A stretch of DNA of 64,000 bases from Arthrobacter methylotrophus (GCF_039539965.1 NZ_BAABED010000001.1:1240001-1304000); one strand, 5' to 3'; positions 37,989 through 46,963 are shown, numbered from the stretch's first letter. Notes: a model not told the origin generated them from the sequence alone. Numbers and translations are program-made.

Positions 37989-38914
37989 GATTTTCCCTCC
38001 AGTTCCGCGAAGAGTGCGAGTGCCGCGGACAAGTCATCCGGTGTCTTGACGGCGACGGTTTTGACGCCCGGCATGCCGCGCTTGGCAAGTCCCGCCAAGG
38101 TGCCGGCCGGCGCCAGTTCGATGAGTCCGGTGACACCGCGCTGGACCAGAGTCTCCATGCAGAGGTCCCAACGAACGGGCCGTGAGACCTGGGCAATCAG
38201 GCTCTCGACGGCGGCGCCGCCGTCCGTTACTTCCTGGCCGTCGAAGTTCGAAAGCAAGGGGACCGTGGGAGCCTGCGGCTTCAGCGACGGACGGAGTGCT
38301 TCCAGCGCGCTCACGGCCGGAGCCATGTGGGAGGTGTGGAATGCTCCGGCGACCTTCAGCGGGATGACCCTGGCCTTGGCCGGCGGGTTGTCAGCGAGTG
38401 CCTTGAGCTGTTCGAATGTGCCTGCGGCGACGGTCTGGCCCGCACCGTTGACGTTCGCGGGGGTCGCTCCGGCAGCCTCGATGGCCGCAAGGACCTCGAC
38501 CGGATCACCGCCGACAATAGCACTCATGCCCGTAGGTGTGACGGCGGCAGCGGCGGCCATATTGTTGGCACGCTCGCGGACGAACGTCATGGCTTCGTCT
38601 TCGCTGAGGACGCCGGCAAGTGCCGAAGCCGTGATCTCACCGACCGAGTGTCCGGCGAGGACGACCGGAAGGGTGTTGAGGTCGACGTCGAACAACGACT
38701 TCGCTGCGACAAGCCCTGCGGCGACGATCAAGGGTTGCGCAATGGCGGTGTCCTTGATGGATTCTTCATCGGAGGTGGTGCCGTGGGCTTTGAGGTCGAT
38801 GCCTGCGATTTCGCTCAGGGAGGCCAGATGGCCTTCTACGGAAGGGAGCTCCAGCCAAGGGGCCAAAAATCCAGGGGTCTGGGAGCCCTGTCCAGGGCAG
38901 ACGATTGCAAGCAC
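37985..38914 (-). CDS. fabD: Malonyl-CoA:ACP transacylase
   Basis: Transfers malonyl groups to AcpP. The 309-residue enzyme has the nucleophile elbow GHSVGE with Ser90, the GQGSQTPGF N-terminal loop and the histidine in VAGAFHTSHM (about residue 200). It starts at GTG 38914 and is the first gene of the fab unit. The 88-bp gap to fasR contains two inverted repeats that may be FasR sites. Confidence 0.95.
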   Translation of the reverse strand: MLAIVCPGQGSQTPGFLAPWLELPSVEGHLASLSEIAGIDLKAHGTTSDEESIKDTAIAQPLIVAAGLVAAKSLFDVDLNTLPVVLAGHSVGEITASALAGVLSEDEAMTFVRERANNMAAAAAVTPTGMSAIVGGDPVEVLAAIEAAGATPANVNGAGQTVAAGTFEQLKALADNPPAKARVIPLKVAGAFHTSHMAPAVSALEALRPSLKPQAPTVPLLSNFDGQEVTDGGAAVESLIAQVSRPVRWDLCMETLVQRGVTGLIELAPAGTLAGLAKRGMPGVKTVAVKTPDDLSAALALFAELEGKS

Positions 38915-38948
38915 TTAACCAGCTTTCCAAATTGCCGCGTGAACTAGC

Positions 38949-38998
38949 GGTGTTTGCTTACACCAAGCTCACTGGGTCAGTTTGTAGGAAGTCTACAA
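38949..38998. promoter_or_regulatory. Inverted repeats upstream of fabD, candidate FasR operator
   Basis: TTGTAG-N5-CTACAA (38982-38998) and GGTGT-N6-ACACC (38949-38953 and 38960-38964) lie 35-84 bp before fabD. In Streptomyces, FasR binds ahead of fabD and activates the fab genes, so these are reasonable sites. No direct proof from sequence. Confidence 0.4.
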
Positions 38999-39002
38999 CG
39001 GT

Positions 39003-40247
39003 TCACCCCGCGGAGCGGGAACCGTGACGCTCCGACGACGCCTTCGGCTGAGCCGAAAGCCTGCCCACAACCAGAGCAGTTTGGAGCACAAAAGCCTCTC
39101 GGGGCAGGAGCGGATCCCACCCTGTGACGTCGCAGACGCGCTTGAGACGATACCGCACGGTGTTTGCATGGACGAACAGCTCTCGGGCGGTCGCTTCGAG
39201 GGAATGGCCGAGCTCCAAGTAAGTGCTGAGCGTTTCGATGAGCCCGTTGGACGCGGCCAGAAGCGGCCGGTAGATGTTCTTGATGAGCGAGCGGCGCGCG
39301 GCGTCGTCGCCTGAGGCGACGCGTTCCGGAAGCAGGTCGTCAGCGGCTACCGGTCGCGGCGCCGAGGGCCAAGCCTTCGCCGCTGTGAGACCCGCGAACG
39401 CGGCTTGGGCTGAGCTGCTTGCTTCCAGCAGGGAGCCGGCCTCCGGACCGTAGACCACGGCGCCGGGGGCGAAAAGTTCGCTCAGCTTCAGATATGCGGT
39501 GTCGCGGTCTTGCACGCCACCCAGAATCAGGATGAGCCGGTCACCCTGGATACCGACCAAGGCGTCTTCCGCGTAGCGTCCGGCGGTCCGGCGCAACTCG
39601 CTCACATAGCTCGCGCTGGGTTCCGACGGCGAATTTCCCACCATCACCGTGAAGCGCTCCTGGGCCTTCCATCCGAGGGCGGCGATGCGGGAGCGAAGGG
39701 CATCGGTGTTCTCGCCACGGAGGATCGCGTCCACGATCAGGGCTTCGAGCCGGGTGTCCCAGGAACCGCGGGACTCCGCGGCGCGGGCATAGACGTCCGC
39801 AGCGGCGAATGCCACCTCGCGCGAATAGCGCAGGACCGCTTCGCGTAGGGAGGGCTGATCGGGTTCAGGCGCGATCACTGGGACCTGGTCTTCCACGACT
39901 TCGACGACAATCCTTATCAGCTGAAGGGCCTTTTGCAGGCTGATGGAGCGGGTCAGCTCGGTCGGGGCATTGCCGAAGACGTCGGTCAGGATCCACGACG
40001 GCGAGCTGGGCCGTTCATACCACGTCACGAAAGCCGCGATTCCGTTTTGGGCAACAAGGCCCAAGGCGGAACGTTCGTCGGAGCTCAACCGGCTGTACCA
40101 CGGCAGCGATTTCTCGAGCTTGCGCATAGTGGTGGTGGAAAGTTGCCCCACATTGGCGCGGAGCCGCTTGAGGGTCTCCGCCTTTTCCGGTGATACCGCG
40201 CGCGCAGCCGCTTTGCGTTTGACGGGGGTGTGAATCGGCTCTGCCAT
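39003..40247 (-). CDS. fasR: FasR-type PucR/CdaR transcriptional regulator
   Basis: A 414-residue regulator adjacent to fabD in the same position as Streptomyces FasR, the activator of fatty-acid synthesis. The C-terminal HTH_30 domain reads LEATARELFVHANTVRYRLKR. The middle contains a GGDEF-like PucR region without a recognised active site. The ATG at 40247 (MAEPIHTPVKRK) is chosen over one at 40283. aceE lies upstream on the same strand, with its own terminator between. Confidence 0.85.
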   Translation of the reverse strand: MAEPIHTPVKRKAAARAVSPEKAETLKRLRANVGQLSTTTMRKLEKSLPWYSRLSSDERSALGLVAQNGIAAFVTWYERPSSPSWILTDVFGNAPTELTRSISLQKALQLIRIVVEVVEDQVPVIAPEPDQPSLREAVLRYSREVAFAAADVYARAAESRGSWDTRLEALIVDAILRGENTDALRSRIAALGWKAQERFTVMVGNSPSEPSASYVSELRRTAGRYAEDALVGIQGDRLILILGGVQDRDTAYLKLSELFAPGAVVYGPEAGSLLEASSSAQAAFAGLTAAKAWPSAPRPVAADDLLPERVASGDDAARRSLIKNIYRPLLAASNGLIETLSTYLELGHSLEATARELFVHANTVRYRLKRVCDVTGWDPLLPREAFVLQTALVVGRLSAQPKASSERHGSRSAG

Positions 40248-40368
40248 GCCTTGAGCATACGGCCCATTATCCACAAGCTCCATTTGTGCGAAGGCTACAA
40301 CTGCGGTTGGCGTGCGTCACGCGAAAGCCGGGCCGCTGCCGGGTTGCTGTGCGGTGATTGTTAAAGCC

Positions 40369-40406
40369 CGACGGCGGTCCGCACCTTTCGGTGTGGACCG
40401 CCGTCG
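40369..40406 (-). terminator. Terminator of aceE
   Basis: Arms CGACGGCGGTCCGCAC and GTGTGGACCGCCGTCG form a 16-bp stem with one wobble pair and a CTTTCG loop; on the minus strand GGGCTTTAAC follows. It lies 26 bp after the aceE stop. Confidence 0.75.
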
Positions 40407-40431
40407 AGATGTTGCTGGCTTCGCTGGAGGC

Positions 40432-43212
40432 TTAGCTTTCGCCGCCTGCCCCGCCGGTAGTGCCGGCGTTGACATCGAGAAGACGGTACTTCTCGATTGC
40501 CTGGGCCGGCGCCTGGGCATCGACCTCGCCCCTGGCCGCGAGGAGTTGGAGGGTTTTGGTGACGATGGAGTGGGTGTCGTTTTTGAAGTAGCGGCGGGCG
40601 GCTTGGCGGGTGTCGGAGAAGCCGAAGCCGTCGGCGCCGAGGGAGGCGAATTCGTTGGGGATGAATTGGCGGATTTGGTCGGGGACGGCTTTCATGTAGT
40701 CGGTGACGGCGATGACGGGTCCGGTGGCGTTGGCGAGTTGCTGGGCTACGAAGGGGGTGCGGGGTTCGTCGCCGGGGTTCAGGAAGGCGTGTTCTTCGGC
40801 GGCGAGTCCGTCGCGTCGGAGTTCGTTCCAGGAGGTCACGGACCAGACCTCGGCTGCGACTGCCCAGTCGGTGGCGAGGATGTGTTGGGCTTCGATGGCC
40901 CAGGGGATTGAGACGCCCGAGGCCAGGATGTGTGCGCGGGGCCGGTTGGTGTGTTGGTCTGCTGGTTCCGCGGGGGAGAGGAGGTAGATGCCTTTGAGGA
41001 GGCCTTCGGTGTCGAGGTTTTCCGGTTCCGCGGGTTGGCTGATGGGCTCGTTGTACACGGTGAGGTAGTACATTACGTTTCTATCGGATGCGGCTTCGGT
41101 TCCTTCGCCGCTTGCGGCGGGTCCGTACATGGTTTCGAGTCCGTGGCGGATGATGTGGCCGATTTCGTAGCCGTAGGCGGGGTCGTAGGTGCGGACGGCG
41201 GGGTTGGTGGAGGCCAGGATGGGGGAGTGGCCGTCGGCGTGTTGGAGTCCTTCGCCGGTGAGGGTGGTCCGTCCTGCGGTGGCGCCGATGATGAAGCCGC
41301 GGGTCATTTGGTCCGCGGCGGCCCAGAAGGCGTCGCCGGTGCGTTGGAAGCCGAACATGGAGTAGAACACGTAGATCGGGACGAGGGGTTCGCCGTGGGT
41401 GGCGTAGGCGGTGCCGGCGGCGGTGAACGCGGCGACGGCGCCGGCTTCGTTGATGCCGGGGTGGATGAGTTGTCCCATGGGGGATTCCTTGTAGGCCAGG
41501 ACGAGGTCCCGGTCCACGGAGAGGTAGTTCTGGCCCTTGGGGTTGTAGATTTTCGCGGTGGGGAAGAACGCGTCCATGCCGAAGGTGCGTGATTCGTCCG
41601 GGACGACCGGGACGAAGCGTTTGCCGAAGTTCTTGTCCCGCATGAGGTCTTTCAGGAGCCTCACGAAGGCCATGGTGGTGGCGGCTTGTTGTTTGCCGGA
41701 GCCGCGTTTGGCGACGTCGTAGGATGTGGCCTCGGGCAGGGTGACGGGGGTGTGGGTGTGGCGGCGTTCGGGCACGGGCCCGCCCAGGGCGGCGCGGCGT
41801 TCCATCATGTACCGGATTTCCGGGGCGTCGGGGCCGGGGTGGTAGTACGGGGGCCGGTAGAGGTCGGTGTCGAGTTGTTCGTCGGTGATGGGGATGCGCA
41901 GGTGGTCCCGGAAGGCTTTGAGGTCTTCCATGGTGAGTTTCTTCATCTGGTGGGTCGCGTTGCGGCCTTCGAAGTGGGGTCCGAGTCCGTAGCCCTTGAC
42001 GGTCTTGGCCAGGATCACGGTGGGTTTGCCCTTGAATTCGGTTGCGGCCTTGTACGCGGCGTAGACCTTGCGGTAGTCGTGGCCGCCGCGTTTGAGGTTC
42101 CAGATCTGTTCGTCGTCCAGGTCCGCGACCATGTCCTTGGTGGCCGGGGTTTTCCCGAAGAAGTGTTCGCGGACGAACCCGCCGGACTCGGCCTTGTAGG
42201 TCTGGTAGTCCCCGTCGACGGTTTCGTTCATGATCTTCACCAGGGACCCGTCGGTGTCTTTGGCCAGGAGGGCATCCCATTCCCGGCCCCAGACGACCTT
42301 GATCACGTTCCAGCCCGCGCCGCGGAAGAATGCTTCCAGTTCCTGCATGATCTTCCCGTTGCCCCGGACCGGTCCGTCCAGGCGCTGGAGGTTGCAGTTG
42401 ATCACGAAGTTCAGGTTGTCCAGGTTCTCGTTCGCGGCGAGCTGGAGCAGGCCGCGGGACTCGGGCTCGTCCATTTCCCCGTCGCCCAGGAACGCCCAGA
42501 CCTGCTGGTCACTGGTGTCTTTCAGGCCGCGGTCGTGCAGGTAGCGGTTGGACTGGGCCTGGTAGATCGCGTTCATCGGGCCGATGCCCATGGACACGGT
42601 GGGGAATTCCCAGAACGCGGGCATCAGGCGCGGGTGCGGGTAAGAGGAAAGGGCGTGGCCTTGTTTGGACTTTTCCTGCCGGAACCCGTTCAGGTCCTCT
42701 TCCGTGAGCCGGCCTTCCATGAACGCCCGGGCGTACATGCCCGGGGACGCGTGTCCCTGGAAGAAGACCTGGTCTCCGCCGCCGGGGTGGTCCTTGCCGC
42801 GGAAGAAATGATTGAAACCGACCTCGTACAAGGTCGCGGCACCGGCATAGGTCGAGATATGCCCGCCGACCCCGATATCGGCCCGCTGCGCCCGGTGCAC
42901 CATCACGGCCGCGTTCCAGCGCATGTATGCCCGGTACCGTCGCTCGAATTCCTCGTTGCCCGGGAACGGCGCTTCCTGGTCCGCCGGGATCGTGTTCACG
43001 TAATCAGTCGTCGTGACCATCGGTACCCCGACCGACTGCGAACCCGCCCGCTGAAGCAGGCTACGCATGATGAACTGCGCCCGCTCCGTGCCCTGCTCCC
43101 TGATCAACGCATCCAAAGACTCAACCCACTCGGCAGTCTCTTCCGGATCACGATCAGGCAGCTGGGAAGTCAACCCGCTAAGGATGTGTGAGGTCTCTTC
43201 TCCTGCAGCCAC
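40432..43212 (-). CDS. aceE: Pyruvate dehydrogenase E1 component (homodimeric)
   Basis: The thiamine-diphosphate E1 enzyme that decarboxylates pyruvate for acetyl-CoA. The 926-residue reading has [15 protein letters not shown] and [21 protein letters not shown], the ThDP-binding GDG...N motif, and conserved [21 protein letters not shown]2 and E3 genes are not nearby, as usual in this group. I chose GTG 43212 because GAGAGG lies six bases upstream; an ATG at 43239, also with a GAGG, would add nine residues (MNAPKERLD). Codon use is extremely GC-biased at third positions through 40600-42300, which suits a strongly expressed gene. Confidence 0.94.
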   Translation of the reverse strand: MAAGEETSHILSGLTSQLPDRDPEETAEWVESLDALIREQGTERAQFIMRSLLQRAGSQSVGVPMVTTTDYVNTIPADQEAPFPGNEEFERRYRAYMRWNAAVMVHRAQRADIGVGGHISTYAGAATLYEVGFNHFFRGKDHPGGGDQVFFQGHASPGMYARAFMEGRLTEEDLNGFRQEKSKQGHALSSYPHPRLMPAFWEFPTVSMGIGPMNAIYQAQSNRYLHDRGLKDTSDQQVWAFLGDGEMDEPESRGLLQLAANENLDNLNFVINCNLQRLDGPVRGNGKIMQELEAFFRGAGWNVIKVVWGREWDALLAKDTDGSLVKIMNETVDGDYQTYKAESGGFVREHFFGKTPATKDMVADLDDEQIWNLKRGGHDYRKVYAAYKAATEFKGKPTVILAKTVKGYGLGPHFEGRNATHQMKKLTMEDLKAFRDHLRIPITDEQLDTDLYRPPYYHPGPDAPEIRYMMERRAALGGPVPERRHTHTPVTLPEATSYDVAKRGSGKQQAATTMAFVRLLKDLMRDKNFGKRFVPVVPDESRTFGMDAFFPTAKIYNPKGQNYLSVDRDLVLAYKESPMGQLIHPGINEAGAVAAFTAAGTAYATHGEPLVPIYVFYSMFGFQRTGDAFWAAADQMTRGFIIGATAGRTTLTGEGLQHADGHSPILASTNPAVRTYDPAYGYEIGHIIRHGLETMYGPAASGEGTEAASDRNVMYYLTVYNEPISQPAEPENLDTEGLLKGIYLLSPAEPADQHTNRPRAHILASGVSIPWAIEAQHILATDWAVAAEVWSVTSWNELRRDGLAAEEHAFLNPGDEPRTPFVAQQLANATGPVIAVTDYMKAVPDQIRQFIPNEFASLGADGFGFSDTRQAARRYFKNDTHSIVTKTLQLLAARGEVDAQAPAQAIEKYRLLDVNAGTTGGAGGES

Positions 43213-43336
43213 GTCCAACCTCTCTTTTGGCGCATTCATCGTCGCCTCAGGTCCGGCAGGGTAACTGCCCGTCATGAACGCGGCGTGTGCGACATATCGG
43301 TTACAACAGTCCGGTCATGTGCGCCGGACAGGTTCT

Positions 43337-43539
43337 CTTGAGCTCAAGCTGCGCTATTCGCGGCGGGCGGTTGCCCTGCAGCCAAAGTCTTCACTGGCCA
43401 CTGTAGCTTTGTAGGAGCCGCGATGCGTAGCCGCGCTGCCGCAAAGGCGTTGTATGTCACACTCAAGCTGTTACATCGTATGCAGTCGTAGCGGTAACCA
43501 TGGCTGCGGCTCCGACTGCAGACCCGTTTGCAGCCATGG
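43337..43539. promoter_or_regulatory. Inverted repeats in the 438-bp aceE / DUF3052 divergent region
   Basis: The gap 43213-43650 has no gene I can support. It contains the perfect palindrome CTTGAGCTCAAG (43337-43348) and a longer inverted pair, CCATGGCTGC (43498-43507) and GCAGCCATGG (43530-43539), each arm starting or ending in CCATGG. The A+T content rises around 43440-43500, consistent with promoters for both flanking genes. No clear -35/-10 pair could be assigned. Confidence 0.4.
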
Positions 43540-43650
43540 CTTGGGCTTGGCCGGGGCGCAGAATATGGTGGAACGGGGGACAATGGCTTGAAGCACACGC
43601 CCAAAGGGTGTTGGCTTGTAGTAATCGAAATCACTTCAAGAGGAGGAAAC

Positions 43651-44073
43651 GTGAGCGAGGCCGACGCCGCCACATCGGTAAATGTGGCGGAAAGATTGGG
43701 TTTCAAAGATGGGGATCTAATTCAGGAACTCGGTTACGACGATGATGTCGATTTCGATTTGCGTGATGACATTGAGGAACTCACGGGTTCCGAACTGCTT
43801 GACGAAGACGATCACGAGGTAGTGGATGCGGTTATTTTCTGGTGGCGCGACGGCGACGGGGACCTTGTCGACGCCCTCGTGGATTCATTGACCACGCTGG
43901 GAGAAGGCGGTGTGGTGTGGGTGTTGACCCCGAAATCCGGCCGCGATAACTATGTTTCCCCGTCAGATATCCAGGACGCTGCTCCCACTGCTGGCTTGCA
44001 TTGCACAACCTCCGCAGGCGTCTCCAAGGACTGGAGCGCCACGAGGCTTGTAGCGCGCAAGACGAACAAATGA
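43651..44073 (+). CDS. DUF3052 family protein
   Basis: A 140-residue acidic actinobacterial DUF3052 protein found next to the AhpE-type peroxiredoxin in many genomes. Hallmarks are VAERLGFKDGDLIQELGYDDDVD, DHEVVDAVIFWWRDGDGDLVDAL, and a C-terminal DWSATRLVARK. The function is unknown; the context suggests a link to thiol or peroxide metabolism. The GTG start at 43651 has AGGAGG five bases upstream. Its stop overlaps the next start (ATGA). Confidence 0.9.
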   Translation: MSEADAATSVNVAERLGFKDGDLIQELGYDDDVDFDLRDDIEELTGSELLDEDDHEVVDAVIFWWRDGDGDLVDALVDSLTTLGEGGVVWVLTPKSGRDNYVSPSDIQDAAPTAGLHCTTSAGVSKDWSATRLVARKTNK

Positions 44074-44573
44074 CGCATACCAAGTTGAACTCTGTCGGGC
44101 TGCATCCTGGAGTTCCTGCCGTAGGCCAGGAAGCCCCGGATTTTGAGCTAGTGAACCAATTCGGGGAGCCAATCCGCCTGTCCAGTCTTCGCGGCCGCAA
44201 CGTGGTGGTGGTCTTCTACCCCTTCGCCTTCTCCGGGATCTGCACGGGGGAACTGTGTGAGATCCGCGACAATCTTGGTATTTTCGAACACTCCAACGCC
44301 ACTGTCCTGGGGATCTCGGTGGACAGCAAGTTCGCTTTGAGGGCCTATGCGGACAAGGAAGGCTACGAGTTTGATCTCCTGGCCGACTTCTGGCCGCACG
44401 GGGCAGTTGCTGAGAAATATGGCGTTTTCGATGCCGCTACGGGCATGTCGTTGCGGGGCACTTTCATTATTGATGCCGCAGGCATCCTCCGTTATGTGGT
44501 CGTCAATCCGCGCGGCCAAGCACGGGACCTTACGGAGTATCGTGAGGCATTGTCCGCCCTGGGCCAGGCCTAG
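44070..44573 (+). CDS. AhpE/Bcp-type thioredoxin-dependent peroxiredoxin
   Basis: A 167-residue peroxiredoxin that reduces hydroperoxides. The peroxidatic cysteine is Cys58 in PFAFSGICTGELC. A second cysteine, Cys63, sits five residues later, the spacing of the E. coli Bcp resolving cysteine, while the rest (PFAFSGIC, LADFWPHGAVAEKYG, RGTFIIDAAG) matches the Mycobacterium AhpE branch, which lacks it. The ATG at 44070 overlaps the DUF3052 stop, so it is coupled. Confidence 0.9.
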   Translation: MTHTKLNSVGLHPGVPAVGQEAPDFELVNQFGEPIRLSSLRGRNVVVVFYPFAFSGICTGELCEIRDNLGIFEHSNATVLGISVDSKFALRAYADKEGYEFDLLADFWPHGAVAEKYGVFDAATGMSLRGTFIIDAAGILRYVVVNPRGQARDLTEYREALSALGQA

Positions 44574-44578
44574 CGCCG

Positions 44579-45535
44579 ATGAGCGCCCAACGGCCGGGCG
44601 TCGGAATGACCGGCTTCGCTGTTCTGCCGTCGGCCTCGACTACTGAGTTGGATCGGGATGAACTCGACGCCCTCCGGCAGGCCGCCGGGATTCTCGGTGG
44701 TAAGCGGTTTGCCGTTCTGACGGGAGCCGGCCTGAGCACTGACTCCGGAATTCCCGATTACCGGGGCCCGGGGGCCGCGCCCCGGAATCCCATGACCTTC
44801 CAGGAGTTCACAGGAAGCGCTGCGAACCGGCGCCGATACTGGGCAAGGAACCACCTTGGATGGTCGCATCTCCGGCATGCCGACCCGAATGCCGGGCACG
44901 CCGCCGTCGCACTCCTTGAACGGCGGGGCCTGCTTACGGGACTCATCACTCAGAATGTGGACCGTCTGCACGAAGCCGCCGGCAGCGCCAATGTGGTGGA
45001 CCTGCATGGCCGCTACGATCGCGTGATCTGCTTGGGCGGGGGCCATGTCTTCACCCGAAGCCTCCTCGCGTCGATCCTTGAGGAGATCAATCCCGGGTTC
45101 CTGGAGGCCGCCCAAGCGTCGGGCGTCGTGGAGATGGCGCCTGACGCCGATGCCTCGATGGAGGATCCCCAACTCATCCGATCATTCGTCGTCGCTGTTT
45201 GTCCCGTCTGTGGAGGGACGCTCAAGCCCGATTTTGTGTACTTTGGTGAAAATGTTCCCAAGGATCGGGTGCAACGCGCCTATTCGATGGTGGACGACGC
45301 CGGGGCCTTGCTGGTTGCGGGTTCTTCCTTGACGGTGATGAGCGGGCTGAGGTTCGTCAGGCACGCCGCCAAGCTCGGCAAGCCTGTAGTCATCATCAAC
45401 CGTGGACCTACACGCGGCGACGACTTCGCGAGCCTCAAGATGGAAGCAGGGGTCAGCGGTGCCTTGGCCTGGCTCGCTGCTGAACTTCCCGAGCTGTTGC
45501 CTCCTCACCAGCCGATTGGTGTTCCGGGCGATTGA
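44579..45535 (+). CDS. Sir2-family NAD-dependent protein deacetylase
   Basis: A 318-residue sirtuin. NAD-binding GAGLSTDSGIPDYRG (49-63), TQNVDRLH (124-131), catalytic His143 in DLHG and C-terminal VAGSSLTVMSG are intact. The zinc module is unusual: Cys208 and Cys211 (CPVCGG) are present and Cys151 is present, but the second member of the first CxxC is glycine (CLGGGH, Gly154). A 20-residue N-terminal extension precedes the catalytic core. It starts 6 bp after the peroxiredoxin gene and may be cotranscribed. Confidence 0.9.
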   Translation: MSAQRPGVGMTGFAVLPSASTTELDRDELDALRQAAGILGGKRFAVLTGAGLSTDSGIPDYRGPGAAPRNPMTFQEFTGSAANRRRYWARNHLGWSHLRHADPNAGHAAVALLERRGLLTGLITQNVDRLHEAAGSANVVDLHGRYDRVICLGGGHVFTRSLLASILEEINPGFLEAAQASGVVEMAPDADASMEDPQLIRSFVVAVCPVCGGTLKPDFVYFGENVPKDRVQRAYSMVDDAGALLVAGSSLTVMSGLRFVRHAAKLGKPVVIINRGPTRGDDFASLKMEAGVSGALAWLAAELPELLPPHQPIGVPGD

Positions 45536-45591
45536 TCCGGTAGAGTACATGTTCGTTGGTTGAAGCGCCGAGGGCGCTGATATCAGTCTTT

Positions 45592-45667
45592 GGGTCTTTA
45601 GCTCAGCTGGTAGAGCGCCACGTTTACACCGTGGATGTCATCGGTTCGATCCCGGTAGGACCCACCA
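45592..45667 (+). tRNA. tRNA-Val, anticodon UAC
   Basis: A complete 76-nt cloverleaf: acceptor GGGTCTT with AGGACCC (45657-45663), D-arm GCTCAGCTGGTAGAGC, anticodon stem CCACG/CGTGG with loop TTTACAC (anticodon TAC), T-arm with GGTTCGATCCC, and an encoded ACCA end. It decodes GUA and likely other GUN codons. A terminator follows. Confidence 0.97.
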
Positions 45668-45672
45668 CGTAA

Positions 45673-45719
45673 AAAGAGTCCCTGAACTGCGAAATAGCAG
45701 TTCAGGGACTCTTTCTTTT
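45673..45719 (+). terminator. Terminator of tRNA-Val
   Basis: AAAGAGTCCCTGAACTGC (45673-45690) pairs perfectly with its inverse (45697-45714) across GAAATA, followed by CTTTT. Confidence 0.92.
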
Positions 45720-45876
45720 GCGTCGGAGATCGATTGAGGGTTTTTTTGGGGGGGGTATAGGACAAAACGTGTGCAAATCCCGGGCGCGTCAGCCCGCCAA
45801 CACTGGGAAAGCCCCTCCCTTACACACGTCCTGTCTTATGACCCCGAGTTGCCGCACCCCCACCGGACTCTGGATC

Positions 45877-45893
45877 CGAATCTGTAAGATTCG
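45877..45893. promoter_or_regulatory. Palindrome upstream of a small gene
   Basis: CGAATCT-gta-AGATTCG is a perfect 7-bp inverted repeat about 50 bp before the next gene, in operator position. Upstream, 45736-45760 contains T7 and G8 runs, and 45760-45832 contains another imperfect inverted pair (GACAAAACGTGTG with CACACGTCCTGTC). Confidence 0.4.
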
Positions 45894-45941
45894 AGTTGTC
45901 ACACAACGCACTGGACAGCGCACTGGAGATGGGGAAGACAT

Positions 45942-46157
45942 ATGGGCCACAAACTCTTTTACGGCGGAGACGAAATCCGGCTGCACGATCACGAGGACCT
46001 TACGATCCTCAAGGAGACCATCCATTACGCGCTGGAAGCGAGGGATCCGTCGTTCGTTGTTATCAAAAACCAGAGCGGTGACCGGGTCCACCTGTTGATC
46101 ACTCCAGGAATCGCGGTCCGCATCGATGAGTACGCCGAACACGGGATCCAGGCCTGA
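45942..46157 (+). CDS. Small conserved hypothetical protein
   Basis: A 71-residue soluble protein, MGHKLFYGGDEIRLHDHEDL followed by KETIHYALEARDPSFVVIKN and HLLITPGIAVRIDEYAEHG. I do not recognise the family. Its regular alternation of beta-like and helix segments suggests a compact folded domain. GGAGATGGGGAAG precedes the ATG, and a perfect palindrome is about 50 bp upstream. It stands alone between the tRNA and the methyltransferase-like gene. Confidence 0.7.
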   Translation: MGHKLFYGGDEIRLHDHEDLTILKETIHYALEARDPSFVVIKNQSGDRVHLLITPGIAVRIDEYAEHGIQA

Positions 46158-46259
46158 GCCGTCCCGAAACCGAGCGCTAAGGAACTCGACACCTCCTATC
46201 AGGTCAGTATTCGGGGCTGGTGGTTGTCCCGGGCCGTTGGGCGGTCCAGAATGGTCAGC

Positions 46260-46784
46260 ATGACGGCGCCCAGTGATTCAGCCCATGCCAAGAGGTTGGC
46301 GGTCATCGGCACGGCGGTGTTCGCCGCCGCCCCCGCAACCGTTGCAGGTTTGCTGCCGTGGGTGGTGACGCGGTGGAAGGTGCACGAGCCCGTACCGGGC
46401 GGATTACCCGCCCAATGTGCGGGTGTCCTGCTGATTGGCGCCGGCGCGGCGGTGATCACCAATTCGTTTGTGCGGTTTGCCCTCGAGGGAATGGGTACCC
46501 CGGCGCCCTTTGCTCCGCCGAAGAACCTTGTGGTCGGCGGGTTCTACAGATACGTGCGGAACCCCATCTATGTAGCCATCGGGGCCGCGGTCGTCGGACA
46601 GGGCTTGCTATTCGGAGAGCCGAAGCTGTTTGGCCTGGCGGCCTTGGGAGCCGTTCCCGTGGTGGCCTTCGTCAGGTTGCACGAGGAACCGACACTGGAA
46701 CGCAAGTTTGGCGCCGAGTACGAGGAGTACCGCGCCAACGTCCCGCGCTGGTTGCCACGACCCACTCCGTGGCTACCGAGCTAG
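46260..46784 (+). CDS. Isoprenylcysteine carboxyl methyltransferase-family membrane protein
   Basis: A 174-residue protein with four to five hydrophobic segments. The motif RYVRNPIYVA (about residue 95) and the C-terminal HEEPTLERKFGAEYEEYRANVPRW are typical of the ICMT/phospholipid methyltransferase (PEMT-like) family, which uses SAM at the membrane. The substrate is not known in bacteria. The start is uncertain: ATG 46260 is chosen, ATG 46251 and 46224 are in frame, and no ribosome site is obvious, so leaderless translation is possible. Confidence 0.75.
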   Translation: MTAPSDSAHAKRLAVIGTAVFAAAPATVAGLLPWVVTRWKVHEPVPGGLPAQCAGVLLIGAGAAVITNSFVRFALEGMGTPAPFAPPKNLVVGGFYRYVRNPIYVAIGAAVVGQGLLFGEPKLFGLAALGAVPVVAFVRLHEEPTLERKFGAEYEEYRANVPRWLPRPTPWLPS

Positions 46785-46825
46785 CGGCGCGTGCAACCGA
46801 GCTAGCGACGCCTGGGGAATTGGAA

Positions 46826-46870
46826 GAGCTCTCCACCGCGACTATTGGGGGATGCCGCGGTGGAGAGCTC
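46826..46870. terminator. Hairpin after the ICMT-family gene
   Basis: GAGCTCTCCACCGCG (46826-46840) and CGCGGTGGAGAGCTC (46856-46870) form a perfect 15-bp stem with a 15-base loop. No U-run follows (ATAAATG). Two near-copies of ACCGAGCTAGCGxCG (about 46776 and 46797) sit just before it. Confidence 0.6.
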
Positions 46871-46963
46871 ATAAATGAATATACAGAGAATTTCTGGATA
46901 AGGAAAGGAAGAGGTTCGGCGTCCGTCGCGACTCCCGCCAGCAGTCAGCCATTATGATGGTAG

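Noticed and set aside
40930..41592. A glycine- and valine-rich 220-codon open frame on the plus strand
   Set aside because: Also antisense to aceE, with repetitive GGVVGADGG composition and no ribosome site.
41686..43191. A 501-codon open frame on the plus strand across the aceE region
   Set aside because: It is the mirror of aceE. Its predicted protein is a low-complexity Val/Gly/His-rich chain with no family motif, and it arises from strong third-position GC bias in aceE.
45741..45755. T7/G8 homopolymer runs as a phase-variable switch of a coding gene
   Set aside because: The runs are not within a reading frame I can support, and are about 190 bp before the next gene. Kept only as part of a wider locus observation.
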